DNA from: Kappaphycus alvarezii | Lineage: Eukaryota > Rhodophyta > Florideophyceae > Gigartinales > Solieriaceae | Length of the DNA stretch: 64,000 bases | Reading direction: 5' to 3' | Assembly: GCA_002205965.3 (NCBI GenBank) | Contig: NADL03000038.1 | Coordinates: 487,642 to 551,641, forward strand | Part shown: positions 10,336 through 20,969 of the stretch, piece after piece | Numbering within the stretch: position 1 is the first letter of the stretch | Layout of the letters: every line of letters begins with the position of its first letter | Translations under genes and position numbers: made by a program | Notes under the pieces: model-generated | Seen by the model: only the letters and a program-made list of their open reading frames with translations | What the model was told of the DNA's origin: nothing | Database searches by the model: none

Positions 10336-12383
10336 GGTGAGCACAGTGCACGTGCGCCATGAGAAGGCAGATATTATTGGTCTCAGGTGAGTTCAGTACG
10401 TCATGAATGCTGTAGTGATTCTCAAGCCACTGCTTAGCCCTGTGACGCAGTCAAACAGTTTCAAAATTATGAAATATGTTCGAGCTCATTTTCTTGGAAC
10501 ATCAGCACCTGGTCACTACGGGAAGCATTCTACCAAGCTGGGGCCGCAGCAACGAGCCCGTAAGCAGCACGTTTTTTTCTTCACAAGTATGAAACCAGAG
10601 GCAGCAAATCCCAGTAATATACCTCGCTAGCAGCAGGGCCTTCGCCCTTGCGCGGTGGGCGTACCTGTGAGGTCCCGCTGAACACGCTCACCATTTTTTC
10701 CAACCGGCTTGAGTCTTATTCGACTTCCACGACCGCCACAATTTCTTCACACCTGTTGACCTATTCACTTAAATACCATACAAGTTGACTGGGTATTAGC
10801 CAGCTTATTTGTTGCAGTGAAAGGACCCCCTATGCCCCTCGCACTTAAATCCCCGTTTGCATGTACAAGCTTCGCAGCGCGTGCTACTGCGTGCTTATCG
10901 CAAGTTCCATTTCCGGTAGTTTGACTCGAGATTACTCATACGGCTCAGAAGCTCGTGATTTTTGCGCGTGACAGTGGGCGGGCTGAGCAAAATGCGGCGT
11001 AAACTCTCTTTCGTTTATGTCTGACCAGCGAAAAAAGGTGCTACATTTGTTCTGTTTTGAACTTGGACGTGTGTGCCGAGAGGGGCACTACTGAGGTTGG
11101 TTTCTTCAGTAGGCTATTGCATGTGAGTGATCGGTGGTGGCATAGAGGAAGGCCGAGCTTGCTCAGCGTCTTCAGAGCGCGATGTATTTTGACTGGCGCA
11201 AAGAAAACAGTGATCGAAAGGACCATATGGACTGTGGAATTCCTGACAACACGCTCCGTCGATGTAGTTAGCGGAGAGAAGGGTCGCACGACGAGGTAAG
11301 ATGACAACATCTTTCTAAGAGTACCGTCAACATCGTCAGAAGCGAAAGGGATGTACAGTACAGACCTTGGAGGTTAGTATCCAATGACAGGCACTGTACC
11401 GAACGATTGATTGAGAAATTAAACTCTCGAGTGGAGGCAGCATGACACAGGAGACGCAACTCCAGTTTTTAGTGTTCCTTGGAAATGATAAATGATACCA
11501 CTGCATTGCACACAAAGAGCCTCCTGATGCACGGAACGGAACGGAAAATCTTACGAGTTCGAAGGCACGCAGGCGTGCGGAGAGCATTCATGATGCACAG
11601 CGAACCGTATTCTTCTTGCTTCCTTCCATGGCTCCCTTTATTGACAAATGTAAAGAATGTAACAGATTAGGGTTCTTCTCATCCCAGAACTACATGCACT
11701 TCTGTAATTCGGAATATCAACCTATATCTTTCAATAGAAAGGACGCAAACATTTCCCACTACTGTAACAAAACTATGCGGCCCCCTGTGTAGCTGTCTGC
11801 AGCCGCAGAATTTGAGATGTAGTAGCTTTTGGACACGCGTGAGAGCAGAGCTCTTTGGTTGCGATCGCGTAGAGACGCAAAGATGCAAACGTCTCTTGCT
11901 ACTTCATTTCATGCTCGATAGTCGCAGCTACAACGGTATTCCGTTGTATTCCAGGGCTTTGCAACGCAATCGATGTGAAACGAGCGCAATGTTTCCTTAC
12001 ACTTAATAGCATTAAAACCCCAAAGCTTCCTCCACTAGCAGCATATGCTGCACCATTCCCTACAGCCATATTCCACAACCAACGCTTTCTCCAGCCTGTG
12101 TTCTACAGATGTGTATTTTATGCGATCGAGCCAACTTCAAATACGGACTCTTCCTCAATGTCTTGACAAGAAACGATGCCTTGTGTTCCATACCAGCAAC
12201 AGACTGCGACATTTTGAAAATTTTCCAGTCCCCGGAATCATTACCATGGGGTTTTGAGCTGCTAAATAGCCCAAAAATGAAAACCCCGTTTCTTGCAGGG
12301 GAAGCGGGGGGTCAGTTTTAAGTGTGGGGTGGTAAAATTTTGAAACATATCGTGACTGTTATCGGGCGTCGTAGTCTATCCTC
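10336..12383. other. Unassigned region, copy 1
   Basis: About 2 kb repeated at 43485-45749. Several frames of 60-90 codons can be opened (for example 10474-10630, 11057-11299, 12109-12321 on plus), but none shows a family motif. Their presence in both copies only reflects the duplication. The plus frame at 12109-12321 contains MCILCDRANFKYGLFLN and may be the relic of a zinc-binding protein. Copy 1 lacks about 120 bp present in copy 2 near 44690. Confidence 0.4.
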
Positions 12384-12974
12384 TGATAGGGATAAATCAC
12401 AGGGGGAGAAATTCTGTGAACCAATTACCCCTGCAAGGGGTTGTTGCAAGCCAAAAAGTGCTACCGTGGTATATTGAGCGAACAGAAAGAGGTAAGTATA
12501 GAAAAGGCAGGGTATTACCTATGCTCTATGACCAGCCTAAAAGAAAGGGATCTTGGGCTTGAAGTTGACTCTCAACTTCCTAACTATTTGGACTGAACTT
12601 GAATTTGTCTTCCAACTTGCTTGACATCTCCAAGAGGAAGCAGTTTAATCAGATTATATAGAGTTTTCAGCTAGCCATAAAGTCTCAAACATGCATACTA
12701 TTACCATAAAATGTACTTGAACAAGTTATGTGGCTGATAAAGAATAATCAGAAGATATTTTCACGATAAATATCTATCTTTACTCCTCACAATCACTATC
12801 TTTGAGATCAGAACCAAAAACTCCTGCGAAATGTGCACACCTCCGATAAGATCCCTACAAGGTCCTTTGAGGAGCTCAGAATGATATATGCCCTCATCGG
12901 ACATATGAAAATCCCCAACCCTTCATCGAGACCCTCAGCATCGGATTGAAACCAATCCAAAGAGTCCGAAACTA

Positions 12975-13171
12975 CGGTTAAGCCCTCATCTTCCCTCCTC
13001 TGCCTTCTCTAAGAAGTATCGACGAAAAAGCTCCCGAAAAAACTCTTGGTCCATCCTTCCGACTTACTAATTGTAGTCCGTTATCCTATTGTCTATCAAA
13101 GCTAGGCTTTTGATGGGACGCGGGGCCCAATTTCTTTTTTTGATGGTAATAGACTGGCGGATGTGGGTCAT
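12975..13171 (-). pseudogene. U3 acidic reading frame in the reversed LTR, copy 1
   Basis: Frameshifted counterpart of 46346-46540. The head is related to the U3 frames of elements 1 and 3 (LTDYNKYVGRMDQEFF in copy 2). The preceding TATTTAAA box lies about 90 bases upstream. Confidence 0.4.
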
Positions 13172-13391
13172 GTTGATGGAGACTGAGGGGTTGTGCAATT
13201 GAGCTGATGTGGTTGTTGATGCTAGGGATTATGCTTCAGCGACGGTTCTATAGCACTTTAAATAGGAGCATATCTTCGGCAATTTTGACGGCTTTGGCGG
13301 AAAAAATTCGAGGGAATACTGCAGCCTTGAATTTGCATGAATTTAGTGGCACCATAAAAAATCTGTTTGATAAAATATCGGAACTGAATTA

Positions 13392-13434
13392 CTGATCCGC
13401 TTCGGAGGACGCTTCGGAGGACGAAGCGGATCAG
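13392..13434. repeat. Perfect 13-bp inverted repeat with repeated loop
   Basis: CTGATCCGCTTCG (13392-13404) and CGAAGCGGATCAG (13422-13434) are exact reverse complements. The loop repeats CTTCGGAGGACG of the arm edge. Conserved at 46759-46801 in copy 2. Confidence 0.6.
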
Positions 13435-13490
13435 GAGTCGAAAATTTTCTCTTTGAAAAAGGGGGACAAAATCTTCAAAATAAAATTAAA

Positions 13491-14617
13491 AATGGAGTTG
13501 TACAGTGAACTCGGGTTCATGGGGGAAAAGGCGTCTTCGTATTTCGTTTTTTAAAAAATAACTGTGAAGAGTTGTTCTGAAAAACCAATCAGGGATTTGA
13601 AGAAAATCCCGGCTCATGTGACACTGTGTTGATTCACTTTGTCTTAAGGAAGGCCAAAGCACTGCGCAATAGTGTATTGTTAGAGAACATGGACGAAACA
13701 AAGAGTATCGTAGGTAGATAGTCGGCCGAAATGAGATCCTTAAGGGCTGCACCGTTCAGGGTGATAACTGCTTCATAGTTACGAATGCGCTCCACAAATG
13801 TGCGCTAGACGTCATTATACTGACCGATACACATTCCGAACGGCATTCTGTTCTGTATATGGAAAAATTCAACTTAATTCCCCCCCCTTATGATTCCACT
13901 CGTCTTTTCTTCCCTTTCTCGTTTTCTTTGTTTTTGAGTGCCTTTGACTGTTTCTTGAACGTAAGCCTTGTGGATCGAAACCATTTTAGGGGGGAATGTT
14001 TTGTTCCTTCAAGCGCAGTGTACTGCACACTAGGATTTTTTTGACTTTCAAAACTTTCAATTATTTTAGCAAAGGATTTTTTGAAATCAATTCCAATTTA
14101 CTGTACTAGACCAGTCGACAAGGTAGACTTACACTAAATAATCTCTGCAAATTGGGCCGTGTAGGTCTTTCCACTAAGGTGGTGCTGTAATTGAGAGTGG
14201 CTTTCGAAGCTCTTGGTGCAAGTATTACAGTGCGGTGAGCTTCTTTTGCTTTCACGGTGATTCAAGTGCTTACAGATGATACGGTGGTCAAGAAACGTCT
14301 TCCAGCTGTTGCAGGGGACATCTTAAAGCTTACAGTACCTCTTCAATCATTAAAACACCCCAATTTTCCCTTTTCCTCACCAATGACTACAAAACGCGAG
14401 ATCCCTCCTCCCTTGCCCGCTCTGCACTAGTCACTTTCTCAATATTCACACGCCCAAACCTATATATCCTGCACCGAACGTTGGCTCCCCCACGTCCTCC
14501 AAGCCTGCGATCCACTGCAACACTGCAACACGCTCCTCCCGACGATCACGCGACTGCCATTTCTATCCAAGCAAACTTCTCTACTTTTTCGCATCAACCT
14601 TTACGCCAGCCGGAGCC
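13491..14617. other. Unassigned region before the piggyBac-like gene, copy 1
   Basis: No supported gene. A 61-codon plus frame at 13859-14044 (start MEKFNLIPPP) shows no motif. A reversed copy of the dispersed motif lies at 14344-14378 (TCAATCATTAAAACACCCC). A run of cytosines precedes it at 13878. Repeated at about 46861-47988. Confidence 0.5.
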
Positions 14618-16672
14618 GTGTCTGACATACCTACCAACGAACAGTTCCCCTCAAGATCCGAAATAGGATCACCGCAACATCCTCACGCCATGCAGCCCGA
14701 AAACCCCGTCCTCGGCCCCCGAGTCACCATTTCAGCACATGAAGCCCGTCACATTTCACTAAGGCACCGGAACATTTTCTTCGACACGTACACAACATGG
14801 CATCCAGCACCTACTTTCAAGCAAAGCGGACCTCTGTGTCGACCGAGCCCCGCCTCTCCCGACTTGAATCGAACATATCCATTCTGACAACTTCTTGCAA
14901 AACTACGGCGAACGACCTCAAGGATCTGCGCTAGGCACTTTTTGTACAAAGGAGTTTCCAGAAACACGTCGAATTTGCAGCAACTGTAATTGCTCGTGAG
15001 CGATTGAGGACCAATCGGGACGTGTTTACACCTATTAATGAAAATATTTCGGAAAAAAAGCTGCAAGACAATTGCTTACTCTGGTAGCACTCTTCCCTAT
15101 TGTCGTCCACCACGTGATTTATCGCCGTTTGAATGCTTTATGAGTACTTTTTGCGCTCCTTCATCTCAATGTAATGCGAGACCATACAAACTTCATCTTA
15201 AAAACGAGCGATTGGATGCAATTGGAATTCAGCTCCTTTCGTCAGAGGAGATATTGAAGTTCCTTGGAGTTCTCATCCTGATGAAAAGGCTTACATTTTC
15301 AAGCCGCCGAGACCTTTTAATAAGAATGGATCGAAGTATATTCCAGGACCAAGCATTGGAAAGATAATGTCACGCAAGATATTCGAGCTGATTCTCGGAA
15401 ATATTTGCTTCAGTCACTCCTCGAAAAAGGAACAAAGACTCTCGATGACACAAGGTGGTCTCTGGTGAGAGGTTTTTGAAGCCTATCAATGATCACTGTA
15501 GGCAATATGTCACTCCTTCTTCTCATATCTGCGTAGATGTAAGTATCAGCATGTGGTACGGTCTGGGCGGGGACTAGATCAAGAAAGGGCTTCCGCACTA
15601 TGTTGCCTATGACAGAGAGCACGAAAATGGTTGTGAATTGAAGGCTTCGGCGTGTGGTCAGTCTGGAATAATGTTAAGGATGGAGCTTGTCATAGGAAAA
15701 CGGGTGGCCGCCGGCGTGACTTCACAGAAAAATTCTGTCACAATACTGCTCTGACGCTTCACCTTGCTCAACCGTGGCTGAAGACAGATCGTGTCGTATG
15801 CGGGGACTCATATTTGCATCGGTGTCAACCGCAGAAATCTGATGAAATATGGAACGAGATTTATTGGTGTGGTCAAAAATGCAGTAAGGGAATGTCCGAT
15901 GCAGTATCTGTCCTCACAGGTGGTCACGGAGCGTGGAGATCATATCTCGATGGTCTCTAAGAATTTGAACCTAACAAATCTTTAATGGCTGTTTTGTGGA
16001 TGGAAAGAGAACGAATATATTTCATAAGCAGTTGCCATATAACCAATCAAGGGGCCCCAATTTGCAGGGAAAGATAGAGAACTGCGGAGGGTGAAACGAA
16101 GAAAGTGATGTTCGAGATTGCGGCTCCAGGTGTTGTGGAGAGGTGCCATGACACGTGTTCTCAAATTGATCGTCACAACAGATGCATGCGAGATAAATTT
16201 GGAATTGAGAAGAAATTAGAAGTGAAAGATTGGTCACTCAGGGTCAATTCTTCTCTTCTGTTGATCATAATGGTTGATTCATGGCGACTTTAAAGGTATT
16301 ATTTTAGGCCAAGAACCTCGCCCTCACAGTCTAATTTTTTATGAGATTCTATCCGAGGAACTCATTGAAAACAAGTTTAATTCTATATATCGTCGTGCAT
16401 CAAATTGCTTAGGGGATGAGGAGGATCACACGTCACTGGATCCTGTTACAGGTATTGGAACCCATCTCGCAGTGATAAACATGAAGAGGAATTTGAGTAA
16501 TGGAGAGTACACGGGCGCATCTTAGCAGGGTCGCTGTTGGGTCTGTAAAATCAGTAAGTCGAAATTTCTTTGCTCTACTTGCCGTGACAATGGGCTTAGT
16601 GATATTTATATCTATCACGGAAACAAAAAAGGTGTCGCTTTATGGATAATTTGCGCGCAAAGCACCATATAG
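14618..16672 (+). pseudogene. piggyBac-like transposase (DDE_Tnp_1_7 type), copy 1
   Basis: Cut-and-paste DNA transposase. A Pro-rich N-terminus (MSDIPTNEQFP) precedes the LSPFECF ... EEILKFLGVLILM region (about 15120-15290). The catalytic part has CVDVSISMWYGLGG near 15530, where DDE_Tnp_1_7 families carry the first Asp, GLPHYVAYDREHENGCELKA near 15590, the second Asp in VVCGDSY near 15798, GTRFIGVVKNAVREC near 15850 and NRCMRDKFG near 16180. The C-terminal cysteine module CWVCKIS ... CSTCRDNG (about 16530-16600) is typical of piggyBac proteins. Frameshifts occur near 14755, 14925, 15050, 15340, 15440, 15590 and 16080. Not functional as written. Confidence 0.85.
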
Positions 16673-18179
16673 ACCTTAACTAGGATTCAAAGGTGAAGCG
16701 AATTGGTGTGACTCTCTAAAGTAAAAGTAAAAATTGTTTTGAGCCCTTTTCCTGCATCCTCATACTGATTTTACTTGCGCTATATAACTTGCAAAGCTAG
16801 CTTCTGTCTATTGCGTACTGAATTATCCCTTATGAAATATCAACTTAATCTGTCTCATGTTCAAGTGGATGCCTAATGGCGCACTGAGACATCAGCTTTC
16901 TCACAATCAGTCTAGTTCTGGTAATTTTTGGGTCTCTGATAGAGACCCAGCCAGACTTGAACCCACAACCTCTGGGTCAGCACCTACGATTCGCACAATG
17001 GCCACTATCCCAGTAGTGGATGGGAGAAGATGCTATGGAGTATTGAAAGTGGGATGCGATTGCACCATATTTAGAAATAAAGTAACTGCGGGATTGATGC
17101 CTACTGTAATTACTACTTTACAGAGCAAATTTTTACTGCAATATATTGGCCTAAATAAATTTTGACTGCCACAGTATAGTACTGCAAAAAATTTGTCCTC
17201 ATCTGAGGACAACGCTTTGACGGATAGGCACTAGGGTTCCGGGCTACGGTTAGTGTAAGAATTGGCGACGCTATGACGTGTTTCGGTATAGGATTACCGC
17301 TGTTCGGTCCCGATTCGGTTTTCCCGGCATCGTTCCAAATTACGCTTCCCGGTATGGGCCGGTATGGAAGGTAAAATGTCTTTTACTTTTGAAAATTTGT
17401 ACAATTTTTTCGCCTCAAACCTCGTTTAATGCACAGTGCAGTACACTAATGTACAACCGGAGCATTCGGTCAATCAGTGCAAACCTTAGATAACCTACTT
17501 TTCAATCATTAAAAATCCCCATTTCCCCCCTCTAGTGTCTAAAGGACAAGCAAATGTACAGTACTTATATGGGTAGAAATGATTGTTCGAAAATATCTAT
17601 ATTTTTTAAAATTAGAATTATACGCTGGTGTGATGAATGAGATAGAAATTTACTTCACTGATTATCTATCGTTTACCCTGCAGGTCTGACTATACGGCTA
17701 AGAAAGAACCGGATGTCCCACGTCAGGCACGTGCAGTGGGGCTCGCGATAGACTCGCCATTGCAACAGAATCCCTGGAGACTAACATCCCCTAACTACAA
17801 AAGAAGTACAAACTGTAGTTTAATCCCATTCACAAAAACCGCCGTGGCCTAATATGCCTCGTAAAGAATGGAAAAATACATCGTGAGTAGGACTCGCTGC
17901 GATTCACAGGAGGGCAAAAACTTCCTTCAGGAAGGTCGACATTTCTGAGACAGCTGCTACCACAGTTTGATTAGCGCGCCCACTTGAAAATTAGCAGAGC
18001 GGTTAATTCACTGAACAATCATAAATGAGAATAACGCCATAGGTACGTATGCCAATTCCCTAAGTCGAACGTTATTCTTGCTCAGTCACAAAGAATGTAA
18101 GCGTGGACAAATAAAAATGCATATAGATTTTGTAAAGCATCATCTAATTATGACAGAAGTGGTCATCGCGTAAGTGGTT
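16673..18179. other. Unassigned region between two piggyBac-like sequences, copy 1
   Basis: No supported protein gene. It contains a tRNA-like stretch (16931-17020), a 9-bp inverted repeat TTGTCCTCA/TGAGGACAA (17193-17212), and a reversed version of the dispersed motif near 17502 (CAATCATTAAAAATCCCC). The segment at about 17640-17770 is the reverse complement of a segment present only in copy 2 at 44690-44810. Confidence 0.5.
16931..17020 (-). other. tRNA-derived sequence with pol III box B (not a functional tRNA)
   Basis: The minus strand reads GATAGTGGCC, then, about 40 bases on, GAGGTTGTGGGTTCAAGTCT, close to the box B consensus GGTTCRANNCC (16953-16963). The 3' half of the T-stem does not pair and no intact anticodon arm can be drawn, so it is a tRNA relic or SINE head. 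A GGTCTC/GAGACC hairpin (16931-16947) follows on its 3' side. Confidence 0.4.
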
Positions 18180-18695
18180 TAGAAGGCATTTAATCCCTTC
18201 TCTGGATGGCACATCCGAATATCTTTGTTCAGTTTCAGGCATTCAGAGCAGAGAAATTTTGGACTTCCCGTCAAATTTGCGAATTTTGCATCTGCTTTGA
18301 AACGGCGTTTTTGTTGGGCCCATTAGCTCCTTTGCGCCTTTTCACTGTAGGCACCAAGTAGATCCAAGTACCGCAGCCAACATGGGAATAGAATGCTCTG
18401 GAATGTCAATATCAGATCTGCGGATACCAATAGAATCCGATGAATTGTCACTGAGTTGCTCTGCAAGTTTGCATAAAAATCTTTTTGCGAAATGCAATTT
18501 CTCGCACCATCAAACCCCTGTGTAGCGGCCATGAATCAACGACGCAAATTACCAGCAAGGATGTACTGACCCTTAACGACCAATCATTGACTTGGGGCGA
18601 AGGTACGGTAGAGGCGTCTGGAGATGTAGAAAATAGTTTCTCAATATTTTCTGAACAAATTTGCATGCGGAAAAGTATCGAATATTTCTTTATTC
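18180..18695 (-). pseudogene. 3' part of a second piggyBac-like transposase, copy 1
   Basis: On the minus strand VNDWSLRVSTSLL (near 18580) matches VKDWSLRVNSSLL of the plus-strand transposase near 16230. Further down a C-terminal cysteine stretch is best read in copy 2 (SKFLCSECLKLNKD). The 5' part is missing; upstream on the minus strand the sequence runs into a LINE fragment in the opposite orientation at about 18696. The stop TGA of copy 2 reads TTA here, and other indels are present. Confidence 0.7.
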
Positions 18696-20108
18696 CCGGG
18701 TACATGCCATATCCGAGGTTTTGTCGCGCATCCCCGGATTGAATGACCCTCAACTGGGCTACCAACTACTGCGACACTGTGCCAGTTCCTGCCGCCTTAT
18801 CTATGTTCTTCGCTGCACGCCGCCGCATCTCACTCTTTCCGGAGCTCAAACCTTTGACTCTGGAATGCGAAGGGTGTTCGAAGACATGCACCGTCGTCTC
18901 CCAGACAGTGCCTGGCTCACCGCCCAGCTTCCACTACGTATGGGAGGGCTCGGACTTCCCCTAACCGAAACCATCGCAGAGGCATGCTACGCTGGCTCTG
19001 TTCTCTCCTCCTACCACTTTTTCGCGTCCTCCTCGGTGATTGCTTCGACGTCTCCCCCTTGATCTCAACGCTTCTTGCCTCTATCCGGGCCGAATACAGC
19101 CTCCCGACAGTTTCTCCCCAGAGCGTCCTTGCTGGCCTCCGCGCCTCTTCTTCCCCGGCCTGTCTGACTTCCACACAACCGCTACTGCTGAGATCACAAA
19201 GGCGCTTCACGCCAGACTTCTCTCTTCCATCGACCTCTCCTCCTCCGAAGGCTCCCGGCTACTCCGCCGCCTAGCTTCCGCCGCTTCTTCCCACCCCTCC
19301 CGTCCCTTTCACAACCTCCCGCAGAGCCATCTCGGTACCCGGGCCGCTCCTGAAGTCTGGCGAACCATGATTTGCCTCCGTCTTGGTGTCCCCATCTTCT
19401 CTGGCACACAACCCTGCCCCTATTGCGCCGCCGCCCACTTCCACACTGTCCCCACCCTGGATTCCTACGGACACCATGCCTCTGTCTGTCCCTGCGCCGA
19501 CGGCTCCATTCGGCACCACAATTGTGTTCGCGACAGCCTCATTTCCGAGGTATCACGCTTATCAATTGGGATTCGCCCTGTCCGGGAATGGACCTTCCCG
19601 CAAGACTTGCCCCGACCCTCCAACTCCCGCCGCCGCCTCGACATCTACATCGATGATGTCCAGTTCTCTCCCGTCCCCCAGGGCTACGACGTCACTGTCA
19701 TCAGCCCCCACTCCGCTCCATACGCCCAAGAGCGGATTCACACGCCCCTCGCTGCCCTTACTGCATCTGAGCGCGCGAAATCTCTCCGCTATGGCCACCT
19801 CTGCGCCGAACTACGTATCGACTTCCACCCGATGGCTTTCGATATATACGGGTCTACCGGTCCCGGTGCCGAACGAGGCCTGTCAAGAATTGCTGAGTAA
19901 TCGCTCTACGGAAAGGCAGTAGCCCTGCCTTCGAGCGCGATCTCTTGTTCACGATTATCAGTTCGCTCATACAACAACGAACTTCTGTCGCAATCAACCG
20001 ACGGCAACTCAACCGCTCCTGGCTCGGATAGATTTTTCCCCTTTTGAGGGCCGCTAGCCCCCCCTTTTCTGCTTGGTAAGGTCTTCTTCTTCTTCTTCTT
20101 CTTCTTTT
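18696..20108 (+). mobile_element. 5'-truncated LINE (family B), copy 1
   Basis: Starts within the reverse transcriptase thumb region (LNDPQLGYQLLRHCASSCRL, near 18740) and runs to the end of ORF2. The C-terminal part has a zinc finger (CPYC ... HHASVC near 19415-19490), RHHNCVR near 19515 and RRLDIYIDD ... YDVTV near 19635-19700. The RHN and R-x-D...D pattern is that of the restriction-like endonuclease of early-branching non-LTR elements. ORF2 ends at a TAG near 20030 (RSWLG). The 3' tail is a (TTC)n run (20082-20108). One frameshift near 19060 and another near 19890 break it. Confidence 0.8.
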
Positions 20109-20253
20109 CTACCTACCGTAAAGGAGGACAATTACCCATACAAAATGGTGGTATATCTTTACGAGTTGTACAGTATGGCACAGAAGCATGCGGCGGGTAT
20201 TCATAAATTAACTACGAATGCGGGCGGGGGTGGAAACCTGTCGCTCCTCCATC
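20109..20253 (+). pseudogene. Left part of a small gene split by element 2 (copy 1)
   Basis: A plus frame starting at ATG 20144 reads MVVYLYELYSMAQKHAAGI and then KLTTNAGGG. The Ty3/gypsy element entered a few codons later (20254-20258 duplicated). The rest lies at 26016-26403; the undisturbed version is at 53517-54019. Confidence 0.45.
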
Positions 20254-20258
20254 ACTTG
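20254..20258. repeat. Target-site duplication, left (ACTTG)
   Basis: ACTTG here and at 26011-26015 flank element 2. The empty site in copy 2 (near 53628) has a single ACTTG. Confidence 0.95.
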
Positions 20259-20284
20259 TGATTAATGAAAATTGTAGATATTCC

Positions 20285-20395
20285 TTGGCATGCTGCGCTG
20301 GCTGAGCTGGCTGCGCTGGCTCAGTTGGCATGCTGCGCTGGCCGAGTTGGCATGCTGTGCTGGCTGAGTTGGCATGCTGCGCTGGCTGAGTTCAC
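20285..20395 (+). repeat. Minisatellite in the 5' LTR
   Basis: About five imperfect copies of a 21-bp unit, TTGGCATGCTGCGCTGGCTGA, with shorter CTGGCTGCG variants. The 3' LTR (about 25446-25522) has fewer copies. Confidence 0.85.
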
Positions 20396-20513
20396 TGTAC
20401 TTACAATTATATTTTTAATTATTTTTGAGGGATGCTTTGCACTGTACTGTGGCGGTGCAGATTTGGCACATAGGTACTGTATAGGTGCTACAGAATGTGA
20501 GGGTTGAAAACTC

Positions 20514-20520
20514 TATATAA
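20514..20520 (+). promoter_or_regulatory. TATA box of the element 2 5' LTR
   Basis: TATATAA in AAACTCTATATAAGGGG. It is duplicated in the 3' LTR at 25643-25649. Confidence 0.55.
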
Positions 20521-20884
20521 GGGGCTGTTTGCATGAAATGGTAGGACTACTTGGGAGCCAGCATACCCGAGCGGGGCGCTCAACAAGTTAAGTCAAACAC
20601 AAAGCATAAAGGAAGTTGGCAGACAACTTCAAGCCAAGTCCCGAGTAGTAGGAAGTTGAGAGTCAACTTCAGACCCAAGAAAACTTTTCTTACGCTAGTC
20701 GCAGAGCGTCGGTGGTAGACCCTGCCCCTTTTATACTTGCTTGTAGCTTCCTCAACTCTCTTCTATATACACTCCTTTTGTTCGTTCAACAATACCACGG
20801 TAGCACTTTTGTCGCTCGCAACACCTCCTTCTCAGGGTAATTGGTTCTGAGGATCTCTTCCCCCGCCGATTTACCCCTATCATT

Positions 20885-20901
20885 TGGTACTCTTGTGGAG
20901 G
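20885..20901 (+). other. Putative primer-binding site of element 2
   Basis: TGGTACTCTTGTGGAGG starts two bases after the LTR end. TGG would pair with the CCA of a tRNA. It does not look like the initiator-Met site (TGGTATCAGAGC) common in other Ty3 elements, so the primer tRNA is not identified. Confidence 0.4.
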
Positions 20902-20969
20902 GGGTTGCACCCGAGGTATTCGAGTTGAGCAGTCTAAGGAACACTTCGGGGGATTTCTTTTCTGTAATC

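Larger units (their letters stand above)
12384..13490 (-). repeat. Reversed long-class LTR relic, copy 1 (right boundary approximate)
   Basis: The plus strand at 12384 reads TGATAGGGATAAAT, the reverse complement of the common LTR end ATTTACCCCTATCA. GTGCTACCGTGGTAT nearby is the reverse complement of the conserved ATACCACGGTAGCAC. Inside, on the minus strand, lie the same elements as in the other long LTRs: TATATAA (12654-12660 as TTATATA), a U3 frame, and TATTTAAA (13257-13264 as TTTAAATA). No internal coding region flanks it, so it is a solo LTR or a truncated end. I could not locate its other terminus with certainty. Confidence 0.65.
20259..20882 (+). repeat. 5' LTR of element 2 (624 bp, short class)
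   Basis: Runs from TGATTAATG to CCCCTATCA. The U3 part is unlike the long-class LTRs: it has no acidic reading frame and instead carries a GC-rich minisatellite (20285-20395). TATATAA lies at 20514-20520. The 3' roughly 350 bases match the long-class LTRs. Confidence 0.92.

Noticed and set aside
9660..14378. A single 4.7 kb transposon bounded by the inverted TTTGGGTGTTTTAATGATTG motifs
   Set aside because: The motifs are inverted and facing correctly, but no matching flanking duplication was found, and the same motif occurs elsewhere in single orientation. Kept only as a dispersed-motif observation.
14618..16672. An intact, active piggyBac with TTAA-flanked inverted ends
   Set aside because: Both copies are frameshifted at several places, and I could not find matched terminal inverted repeats with TTAA at both sides.
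16931..17020. Functional tRNA gene on the minus strand
   Set aside because: Box B is good, but the T-stem does not close and no anticodon arm can be drawn in either copy.
19372..19922. Long Pro/Ser-rich frames overlapping the LINE (also 52744-53028 and minus frames at 19194-19519)
   Set aside because: They are alternate-frame shadows of the GC-rich LINE ORF2; the frame with zinc-finger and endonuclease motifs is the real one. Only the end of the second frame (RSWLG) belongs to ORF2 after a shift.
20285..20395. Regularly spaced repeats resembling a CRISPR array
   Set aside because: The units are contiguous with no unique spacers, lie inside an LTR, and the DNA is eukaryotic. It is a minisatellite.
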